Shown: piece by piece, positions 35,640 to 42,312 of the stretch
Layout of the letters: each line of letters opens with the position of its first letter
How positions within the stretch are numbered: position 1 is the stretch's first letter
Source of the DNA: an uncultured Polaribacter sp.
Lineage (GTDB): Bacteria; Bacteroidota; Bacteroidia; Flavobacteriales; Flavobacteriaceae
NCBI GenBank assembly: GCA_913047375.1
Contig: CAJWTV010000013.1
Span: 1 to 42,312 of the forward strand
DNA length: 42,312 nt
Direction of reading: 5' to 3'
Position numbers and translations under genes: made by a program
The notes under the pieces: generated by a model
Database searches by the model: none
Seen by the model: the letters and a program-made list of their open reading frames with translations, nothing else
Told to the model about the DNA's origin: nothing

Positions 35640-36860
35640 ATGTTTTTAAAGGTGAGAGTAATATCTTTTTTCCTGTTGATTACTACAAATATTCTGGCTC
35701 AGCAAATAAAGTCTATACAGTTAAAACCTCTTCAAAAGAAGACATATAGCTCTATCGTCCCCTTAGGAAGTATTTTAGAATTATCTTTTGATGATTTAGA
35801 TGCTGATAGTAAAAACTATCAGTACAAGATAAAACATATGACTAGCGATTGGAAAGAAAGCCGAATGCTTACCAGTCAATATATTGACGGTTTTGATCAA
35901 AATACAATACTAGAAGTGACAAATTCTTTTAACACTTTAAAGAATTACACCCATTACAGTGTTCAAATTCCTAATATAAATTCTGTAATAACCAAAAGTG
36001 GAAATTATTTACTATCCGTCCTAGATCCATACGATAATATTATTTTTTCAAGGAAGTTTGTCTTGTATGAAAGTAAAGCAATAGTAGGAGTTTCTGTGGA
36101 AAGAAGTCGTAGCACAAAAACTGTAAATACTCAGCAAACTATTCAATTGTCTGTAAATTATCCAAGTCTACAAATAAATAATCCTGGACAAGAGATAAAT
36201 GTTGTGCTTTTAAAAAATGAAAATTGGAATGAAAAAATTAATAATTTAAACCCAACATTTTTTAAATCAAATCAGTTATTATATACTTATAAGAATAAAA
36301 CAAATTTCTGGGGTGATAATGAATATTATAATTTTGATACTAAAATTCTTAGAAATAGAAGCGTTGGTATCCAAAGAATAGAAAAAAAAGATGTTTTTCA
36401 TCACTATATTCAACCCTTAAGATACAACGAGTTTAAGAAATACACCTATTTCCCTGACATTAATGGTCAATTCTTAATAAGAACTTTAGAAGGAAATAAT
36501 AATAAAACAGAAGCTGATTATGCAATGATGCATTTTTCATTAGAAGTTGAAACCCCCTTTAAAGAAAAAGAACTATATGTCTTTGGTGCTTTTAATAATT
36601 TTAAAATAACTAAAGAAAACAGAATGTATTTTGATATTAGCAGTAATACCTACAAAGCAAATTTTCTTTTAAAACAAGGTTTTTACAACTATAGTTTTGC
36701 AACTGTAGGAATTAATAAAAAGATTAACTTAAGAGAAGTCAACGGTAGTTTTTATCAAACAGAAAACCAGTATACTGCTATTGTGTATTACAAAGCTTTT
36801 GGAGGTATTTACGAAAGAGTTATTGGGGTTGGTAAAGGTTTTTTTAATCAAAATAGATAG
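35640..36860 (+). CDS. type IX secretion system plug protein (DUF5103)
   Basis: The plug protein occupies the SprA translocon of the type IX secretion system and closes the pore when no substrate is bound. From the ATG at 35640 the 406-aa protein has a clean signal peptide (basic start, hydrophobic ISFFLLITT, cleavage near ILA-QQ). An upstream TTG (35586) would place this signal 18 residues inside. Typical DUF5103 features are the YQYKIKHMTSDWKES segment, RTLEGNNNKTEADYAMMHF and the ELYVFGAFNNF block. No other T9SS gene is in the window. Confidence 0.85.
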   Translation: MFLKVRVISFFLLITTNILAQQIKSIQLKPLQKKTYSSIVPLGSILELSFDDLDADSKNYQYKIKHMTSDWKESRMLTSQYIDGFDQNTILEVTNSFNTLKNYTHYSVQIPNINSVITKSGNYLLSVLDPYDNIIFSRKFVLYESKAIVGVSVERSRSTKTVNTQQTIQLSVNYPSLQINNPGQEINVVLLKNENWNEKINNLNPTFFKSNQLLYTYKNKTNFWGDNEYYNFDTKILRNRSVGIQRIEKKDVFHHYIQPLRYNEFKKYTYFPDINGQFLIRTLEGNNNKTEADYAMMHFSLEVETPFKEKELYVFGAFNNFKITKENRMYFDISSNTYKANFLLKQGFYNYSFATVGINKKINLREVNGSFYQTENQYTAIVYYKAFGGIYERVIGVGKGFFNQNR

Positions 36861-36907
36861 TTGAAAAATATTTGTGTTTTTTAAACAAAAAAACTATTTT
36901 TACTATA

Positions 36908-37294
36908 ATGATCGAACATATAACAAAAGGTATTAAAATCTCTGTTAATACAACTTTTAACGGAACAAGTTATCGTAGGGGTAATTTGTACTATGATTTT
37001 TCGTACTCCATATCAATAGAAAATAACTCTAATGAAACTGTAAAACTTACAGAAAGACATTGGGAAATTTTTGACACCTTAAATAAAACAGAGATTATAG
37101 AGGGAGCTGGGGTTATTGGACAAACACCTATCTTAAATCCAAATGATACTTACGCCTACACATCTGGTTGTTTTTTGTCTTCTAATTTAGGTGCAATGAA
37201 AGGACATTATACAATGATAAATCAGATGAATTTAGATAAATTTAAAGTTGCTATTCCAACTTTCCAACTCATAACGCCTTTGTTATTAAATTAA
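36908..37294 (+). CDS. apaG: ApaG domain protein
   Basis: ApaG proteins have a fibronectin-type beta sandwich; the enterobacterial member is linked to Co2+ resistance and Mg2+ efflux, but the biochemical role is not settled. Starting at the ATG at 36908 the protein is 128 aa, the normal size. It has YDFSYSISIEN, RHWEIFD, GVIGQTP and YTSGCFL, all family blocks. An upstream TTG at 36872 would add 12 unconserved residues. The 3' end overlaps the convergent NRDE gene by 4 bp. Confidence 0.92.
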   Translation: MIEHITKGIKISVNTTFNGTSYRRGNLYYDFSYSISIENNSNETVKLTERHWEIFDTLNKTEIIEGAGVIGQTPILNPNDTYAYTSGCFLSSNLGAMKGHYTMINQMNLDKFKVAIPTFQLITPLLLN

Positions 37295-37998
37295 AAAAAA
37301 ATTACTTCTTTAGAAACTGAGTTTTTTAAAATATCTGTATAAACAAGGCAAATATCATCCTCTTTTTTCACAGAGGTAACACTTACTGTTTCAACAAAAT
37401 CACGATGCATCTTTAAAGAAGTTTCTTTGGTTCCTTTGTCTGTTGATGTATGAAAATTGATTATTTCTTGTTGTTTGAATTTCTTGTTTTCAATTAACCA
37501 ATTAGCAAACCATTCTTTCCTTAAGCGCTTCATATTCTCAGTATACAAAGTGGATGAAGACCAAATTTTCGGTTCTTGTGGTAATTTTTTAAAATGTTTT
37601 GTAACACCATCCCATACCAATTCATGAGTTTCTAAAGTTGTGTTCCAATCAACTAATATTAAAGTAAATGGTTCTATTTTATCAAAAACAAAGTCCTCTA
37701 TAAATGAAACTGAATTAACGGAAGATAATATTTTTTTCACAATCAAACCTCTACTCATTTTGTAAGGGCCATTACTTTTATGAATTTCAAAACCTCCATT
37801 TAACAAGCAAACCAATCTATTTTTTTCACTTAAACCAATCCAAGTACCACCGGCAATCTCATCTTTTGGATATATTAACTGTACACCATTCTCGTCGTAT
37901 TTAGTAGGTGAAATTGTTTTACGTGTGGGACTTTCATCTCGATTTGATGTCAATATAAATTTATTGTTTCCTAACGGAAGATATGTAACAGTACACAT
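37291..37998 (-). CDS. NRDE/TANGO2 family protein
   Basis: The 235-aa protein starts with MCTVTY and carries the NRDE motif (TSNRDESPTR, about 18-27) and GGTWIG, which define the NRDE/TANGO2 family. Cys2 at the N-terminus would be exposed after Met removal and could act as an Ntn-type nucleophile; this is an inference. Eukaryotic members are linked to heme and lipid handling, but the bacterial role is unknown. It diverges from pruA with 103 bp between. Confidence 0.9.
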   Translation of the reverse strand: MCTVTYLPLGNNKFILTSNRDESPTRKTISPTKYDENGVQLIYPKDEIAGGTWIGLSEKNRLVCLLNGGFEIHKSNGPYKMSRGLIVKKILSSVNSVSFIEDFVFDKIEPFTLILVDWNTTLETHELVWDGVTKHFKKLPQEPKIWSSSTLYTENMKRLRKEWFANWLIENKKFKQQEIINFHTSTDKGTKETSLKMHRDFVETVSVTSVKKEDDICLVYTDILKNSVSKEVIFF

Positions 37999-38054
37999 TA
38001 TTTTTGAATTATTTTTTTAGCCTAACAACAAATAAACTCTTTGATTAAATATTG

Positions 38055-38062
38055 TAACTTTG
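38055..38062 (+). promoter_or_regulatory. -7 box of pruA promoter
   Basis: TAACTTTG fits TAnnTTTG and lies 39 bp before the pruA ATG. It gives a leader of about 33 nt. The nearest TTTG upstream is too close (11 bp) to be a -33 box. Confidence 0.55.
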
Positions 38063-38101
38063 TTGTCAAAATTAATAGAATAAAATTTAAATATATACAA
38101 A

Positions 38102-39727
38102 ATGGCAAGAGGATTTTTTAATGTTCCAAAAGCAGTAAACGAACCAGTAAAGGAATACGCTCCTGGATCTCCAGAAAGAGAAGAATTATTAGCTACTTAT
38201 AAAAAAATGTTTAATAGCAATATTGACGTGCCAATGCATATCAATGGTGATGAGGTTAGAACAAAAAATACAAGAAATATTACACCTCCTCATGATCATA
38301 AGCATATAGTTGGTCAATATCATATAGCTGATAAATCCCATGTAGATTCTGCTATCTCAACTGCGTTAGCAGCAAGAGAGGCTTGGTCTAGTGTTGCTTG
38401 GACGGAACGTGCTTCTATCTTTTTGAAAGCTGCAGAATTATTAGCTGGGCCTTACAGAGCAAAAATGAATGCCGCAACAATGATTGCACAGTCTAAAAAT
38501 GTTCATCAAGCAGAAATTGATGCATCCTGTGAAATGATAGATTTCTTTCGTTTTAATGTCCAATACATGACCGACATTTTTAAAGATCAACCTTCTTCAG
38601 CTCCAGGAATATGGAATAGAGTTGAATATAGACCTTTAGAAGGTTTTATATACGCAATTTCTCCTTTTAACTTTACTTCAATTGCTGCAAACTTACCTGC
38701 CGCAGCTGCCTTAATGGGTAATGTTGTTGTTTGGAAACCATCTGATCATCAAGCATACTCTGCACAGGTAATAGTAGATATGTTTAAAGAGGCTGGCTTG
38801 CCAGATGGTGTTATCAATGTTGTATATGGAGATCCGGTAATGATTTCTGACACAGTATTAGCTTCTCCAGATTTTTCTGGATTACATTTTACAGGTTCAA
38901 CACATGTTTTTAAAGATTTATGGAAACAAATAGGTAATAATATTCATAATTATAAAACATATCCAAGAATTGTAGGAGAAACTGGAGGTAAAGATTTTAT
39001 CTGGGTTCATAATTCTTCAAATCCTTTACAAGTGGCAACTGCAATAACAAGAGGTTCTTTCGAATATCAAGGACAAAAATGTTCTGCGGCATCTCGTGCC
39101 TATATCCCTGTATCTTTATGGAATGAAGTTAAAGAGCATTTAATTTCACAAACAAATAAAATTAAAATGGGCTCTCCAGAGGACCCATCAAACTATGTAA
39201 ATGCTGTAATCCATGAAGGTTCTTTTGATAAAATAGCTGGATTTATTGATGCTGCCAAAGCAGATAATGATGCCGAAATTATTATTGGTGGGGGATACGA
39301 TAAATCAGTAGGTTACTTTATTGAGCCAACAGTTATTTTAGCAAAATCGCCAATGTATTCGACAATGACTACAGAGCTATTTGGACCAGTTATGACTATT
39401 TACTTATATGAAGATTCAGAATGGGAGGCTTCATTAAAATTAGTTGATGAATCTACAGAATATGCCCTAACAGGAGCAATTTTTTCTACCGATAGATACA
39501 TTGTAGAAAAAGCTTCTAAAGCATTAGAAAATGCTGCTGGAAACTTCTATATTAATGATAAACCAACTGGAGCTGTTGTTGGACAACAACCATTTGGAGG
39601 AGGAAGATCTTCTGGAACAAATGATAAAGCTGGTTCTGCACAAAACTTATTACGTTGGACATCAGTGAGGTTAATCAAAGAAACGTTCGTTACACCAACA
39701 GATTACACATATCCATACTTAGGATAA
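38102..39727 (+). CDS. pruA: L-glutamate gamma-semialdehyde dehydrogenase (P5C dehydrogenase)
   Basis: This NAD-dependent aldehyde dehydrogenase oxidises the product of proline dehydrogenase to glutamate, the second step of proline use. The 541-aa protein has the monofunctional form, without the PutA proline dehydrogenase domain. Catalytic residues are E293 (VGETGGKD) and C327 (GQKCSAASR). The WKPSDH and FTGSTHVF segments bind NAD. No proline dehydrogenase gene is nearby in the window. A hairpin terminator follows after 18 bp. Confidence 0.95.
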   Translation: MARGFFNVPKAVNEPVKEYAPGSPEREELLATYKKMFNSNIDVPMHINGDEVRTKNTRNITPPHDHKHIVGQYHIADKSHVDSAISTALAAREAWSSVAWTERASIFLKAAELLAGPYRAKMNAATMIAQSKNVHQAEIDASCEMIDFFRFNVQYMTDIFKDQPSSAPGIWNRVEYRPLEGFIYAISPFNFTSIAANLPAAAALMGNVVVWKPSDHQAYSAQVIVDMFKEAGLPDGVINVVYGDPVMISDTVLASPDFSGLHFTGSTHVFKDLWKQIGNNIHNYKTYPRIVGETGGKDFIWVHNSSNPLQVATAITRGSFEYQGQKCSAASRAYIPVSLWNEVKEHLISQTNKIKMGSPEDPSNYVNAVIHEGSFDKIAGFIDAAKADNDAEIIIGGGYDKSVGYFIEPTVILAKSPMYSTMTTELFGPVMTIYLYEDSEWEASLKLVDESTEYALTGAIFSTDRYIVEKASKALENAAGNFYINDKPTGAVVGQQPFGGGRSSGTNDKAGSAQNLLRWTSVRLIKETFVTPTDYTYPYLG

Positions 39728-39745
39728 TTTTGAAAATATTAATTT

Positions 39746-39777
39746 TGAAAAACTACATCTATTGATGTAGTTTTTCA
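39746..39777 (+). terminator. terminator after pruA
   Basis: A perfect 14-bp stem (39746-39759 with 39764-39777, loop TATT) ends in TTTTTCATTT. It separates pruA from the YdjC-type deacetylase gene. Confidence 0.9.
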
Positions 39778-39795
39778 TTTATAAAAGCTTTAATA

Positions 39796-40830
39796 ATGAT
39801 TTTAACCTCTTTGAAAATTAAAAAAGTAATTATTAAGCTTTTGATGTTATTTTTTATTTCAATTAGTCTCCTCTTACTTTTGACTTTTGGGTATTTTGAA
39901 TACAAAGAAATTCCAATATATAATTTAAAGGTTGCTGCTAAATTTATTTCAGGGAAAATGAATTATAAACCATACGAGGGATTAGCTGAAAAGCTTGGGT
40001 ATTTAAAAAGTGATAAGCTTTTAATTATTCACGCTGATGATATTGGACTATCAAACTCTGTTAATCAAGCAAGTTTTAAAGCTTTACAAAACGGATATGT
40101 TAATTCTGGAAGTATAATGATGCCTTGTGATTATATTTCAGATGTAGGTCAGTTTGCAACTAAAAACCCTAGTATTGATTTAGGCCTTCATTTAACCGTA
40201 ACAAGTGAATGGAAAGATTATAAGTGGGATGGTATTTTATCTCCAAATGAAACTCCATCTTTAATAAATGAAAATGGCGAATTCTCTAAAAATTCAAAAC
40301 AGTTTGTTTTAAATGCAAAACCTTCAGAATTAAAAAAAGAGTTGCAAGCTCAAATTGATTTATCAAGATCAATTGGAATAAATCCTACTCATTTAGATAG
40401 TCATGAAGGAGCATTATTTTTTGATGAAAATTTGTTTAAAGTTTATTTAGAAGTTGGTGAAAAAAATAAGTTACCTGTTTTTGTTCCAAAAATGGTAGCT
40501 GTCCATTTTGATGAAAATTTTCCAAAACCTAAAAATGTTATTGTAATTGAAAATTTTTATATGGCTCAAAAAGGAATAGAATTCAATGAATGGGAGGCTT
40601 TTTACTTAGATGTACTGAACAATATTAAACCTGGATTAAGCCAGCTAGTGGTTCATTTAGGGTTTGACACTCCTGAAATGAAATCAATCTCTATAGATCA
40701 TCCCAATTATGGGTCTAAATGGAGGAGTTTAGATTATGATATAGTTTCAAGTGATCAATTTCAAAATGGGCTAATAAAAAACAACATTAAATTAATTACC
40801 TGGAAAGAAATTCAGAAGGTATTATATTAA
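39796..40830 (+). CDS. ChbG/YdjC-family carbohydrate deacetylase
   Basis: The 344-aa protein has an uncleaved-looking N-terminal helix (about 12-32) and a YdjC domain, which in ChbG removes an acetyl group from chito-oligosaccharides. Metal ligands are in HADD (79-82), with D82 likely the key Asp, plus H132 in GLHL and H203 in HLDSHEG. The Glu after H203 stands where many members have a second HxH-like residue, so details may differ. The substrate is unknown. The MFS transporter gene follows after 87 bp. Confidence 0.88.
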   Translation: MILTSLKIKKVIIKLLMLFFISISLLLLLTFGYFEYKEIPIYNLKVAAKFISGKMNYKPYEGLAEKLGYLKSDKLLIIHADDIGLSNSVNQASFKALQNGYVNSGSIMMPCDYISDVGQFATKNPSIDLGLHLTVTSEWKDYKWDGILSPNETPSLINENGEFSKNSKQFVLNAKPSELKKELQAQIDLSRSIGINPTHLDSHEGALFFDENLFKVYLEVGEKNKLPVFVPKMVAVHFDENFPKPKNVIVIENFYMAQKGIEFNEWEAFYLDVLNNIKPGLSQLVVHLGFDTPEMKSISIDHPNYGSKWRSLDYDIVSSDQFQNGLIKNNIKLITWKEIQKVLY

Positions 40831-40917
40831 TATTCTAAGTTTTGAGATCTAATCTTAACTGCATTCATTGAACTTTTAATCTTTGTTAATTAACGTATAT
40901 TGTAAGAAAAAAGTAAA

Positions 40918-42189
40918 TTGGAAAATCCAACTCTTAAAAAGGGTTCTTTTTTAAGTATAACTCTATTAATACTTTCGGGAGAATTAATTTTTTTATTACC
41001 ATATGTATTAGCAAGGGTTTTTAGACCTACATTCCTAGAGGTCTTTAATTTAAGTAATCTTCAACTTGGAAGCTTGTTTTCGGTTTATGGAACTGTAGCA
41101 TTATTGTCTTATGTTTATGGAGGAGCTATATCAGATAAGTTTCAGCCTAAGAACTTAATTGCAACTTCACTTTTTTTTACTGCTTTAGGAGGTCTAGTAT
41201 TAGCTATATACCCTTCATATTTTATTTTACAATTACTATATGGTTATTGGGGATTTACAACCGTATTTTTATTTTGGGGAGCTATGATAAAGGCTGCTCG
41301 AGTATGGGGAGGTGCTAAAAATCAGGGTCAAGCATTTAGTTTTTTAGACGGCGGAAGAGGTTTAGTAGCCGCTTCGATGGGAAGTTTAGGTGTTTTAATT
41401 TTTTCATTTTTTTTAACAAAAGATATAGAATTAACTAGTTTAATTCAGCGTAAAAATGCATTTAGATACGTCATTTTATTTTGCTCATTTATAGTTTTTT
41501 TAAATGGACTGTTAGTGATCTTGTTGATGAAGTCAAATGAAAAAAATGAAAGAAAAAATACTAGTTCTACCTTATCTGATGTTAAAGCAGTTCTAAAATT
41601 AAGGTCTGTATGGCTGATAATGATCATTATAATCTCTGCTTATGTAGGTTATAAAGTAACAGATATTTACTCTTTATATGCCTCTGAAGTAATGCTTTAC
41701 GATCATATAGAAGCCGCAAATATTGGCTCACTGCAACTATATCTTCGACCGCTAGTTTGCCTAATAATTGCATTCTTGGCTGGTAAAAAAAATTATATTT
41801 ATTATATTATTATTGGTTTTATTACCATGCTCCTAGGAGCGATAATCTTTGCCTTTGGAATTGTTCAATTAAACATGAATTTTGTATTTTCCTTTTCATT
41901 AATTGTTGTTGCTACAGGGACCTACGCCATTCGCGCCTTATACTTCTCTATAATGCAAGAAGGGAGAATACCCCTTGCTATAACAGGAACAGCTGTTGGG
42001 GTAATTTCTGTTATTGGTTATACTCCAGATATATTTGCGAGTCCAATCATTGGATATTTACTGGATAGATATCCAGGAATTATTGGCCATCAATATGTAT
42101 TTATGATTTTAGTTCTTTTTTCTATATTAGGGCTTTTAGCATCTATAAAATTCAGAAACTTAACAAGTATGGACTCTAAAAAGAGTTAG
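40918..42189 (+). CDS. MFS transporter
   Basis: The 423-aa protein has about 12 hydrophobic segments and the loop 2-3 motif GGAISDKFQPKN, which marks the major facilitator superfamily. A hydrophilic loop (about 205-220) separates the two halves. The start appears to be TTG at 40918, since no ATG lies near the first helix. The substrate is not clear from sequence. The deacetylase gene upstream suggests a sugar or oligosaccharide, but this is weak. Confidence 0.88.
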   Translation: MENPTLKKGSFLSITLLILSGELIFLLPYVLARVFRPTFLEVFNLSNLQLGSLFSVYGTVALLSYVYGGAISDKFQPKNLIATSLFFTALGGLVLAIYPSYFILQLLYGYWGFTTVFLFWGAMIKAARVWGGAKNQGQAFSFLDGGRGLVAASMGSLGVLIFSFFLTKDIELTSLIQRKNAFRYVILFCSFIVFLNGLLVILLMKSNEKNERKNTSSTLSDVKAVLKLRSVWLIMIIIISAYVGYKVTDIYSLYASEVMLYDHIEAANIGSLQLYLRPLVCLIIAFLAGKKNYIYYIIIGFITMLLGAIIFAFGIVQLNMNFVFSFSLIVVATGTYAIRALYFSIMQEGRIPLAITGTAVGVISVIGYTPDIFASPIIGYLLDRYPGIIGHQYVFMILVLFSILGLLASIKFRNLTSMDSKKS

Positions 42190-42231
42190 TTAGTTTTTAT
42201 AGTATTAAAAGTTAATCAAACCTCCATTAAC

Positions 42232-42312
42232 TTAGTTAATAATTGGTCTCTGTATTTGCTGGACAAAAGAATTATATTCATTTGCTATTTTTTCTTTAAA
42301 AAGAGTAGAATC
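42232..42312 (-). CDS. possible 3' end of a minus-strand gene, cut by window edge
   Basis: The minus-strand frame from 42312 to the TAA at 42232-42234 stays open for 26 codons, with a polar helical composition (FKEKIANEYN). The other two minus frames hit stops within a few codons. It is too short to identify and could be chance. Confidence 0.4.
   Translation of the reverse strand, partial: DSTLFKEKIANEYNSFVQQIQRPIIN

Overview
The window looks like ordinary chromosome from a marine-type member of the Flavobacteriaceae (phylum Bacteroidota). DNA is very AT-rich (about 30% G+C by eye). Genes lack Shine-Dalgarno sequences, and many starts are preceded by the Bacteroidota -7 promoter box TAnnTTTG. 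Several families are typical of the group: the T9SS plug (DUF5103), a GSCFA protein, a long-form aromatic amino acid hydroxylase, and a complete Na+-translocating NADH:quinone reductase (Na+-NQR) operon. No IS element, prophage, CRISPR array or integron was seen. The genus cannot be fixed from the sequence alone.

Layout. Positions 1-2483 hold a truncated initiator tRNA on the minus strand, diverging from era and der. Positions 2574-5174 hold an oxidative-damage group: msrB and msrA overlapping, then the AMPylase selO. Positions 5232-7562 hold xdhC-like, SGNH lipoprotein and mocA-like genes, a molybdenum-hydroxylase maturation set with no hydroxylase in view. A DUF423 membrane protein follows. 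From 15318 down to 7996 on the minus strand runs a compact eight-gene operon: M23 peptidase, MerR regulator, 604-aa acyl-CoA dehydrogenase, SDR, 405-aa acyl-CoA dehydrogenase, aminoglycoside-phosphotransferase-like kinase, small DUF1330-like protein, SDR. Then come alaS and a GSCFA protein (+), a rhodanese and phenylalanine hydroxylase (-), and gpmI, a thioredoxin-like lipoprotein, map and a methyltransferase (+). ApbE (-), an OmpA-family lipoprotein (+), a small protein with a DEAD-type helicase (-), and nqrABCDEF (-) follow. The right end has the T9SS plug and apaG (+), a TANGO2/NRDE protein (-), pruA, a YdjC-type deacetylase and an MFS transporter (+), and the end of an unidentified minus-strand frame.

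How the genes work together. The most interesting part is the acyl-CoA operon. A kinase-fold protein, a small partner, an ACAD10/11-type dehydrogenase and SDRs together resemble the LvaABCD module of Pseudomonas putida and the fused kinase-dehydrogenases ACAD10/ACAD11 of animals. In those systems 4-hydroxyacyl-CoAs are phosphorylated and the phosphate is then eliminated. I infer a 4-hydroxy- or 4-oxo-acid catabolic pathway here; this is the best candidate for an undescribed system in the window. A second functional link is ApbE, the flavin transferase, 3.2 kb from the Na+-NQR operon whose NqrB and NqrC need covalent FMN. Both predicted attachment motifs differ slightly from the usual form. Remaining genes are mostly housekeeping.
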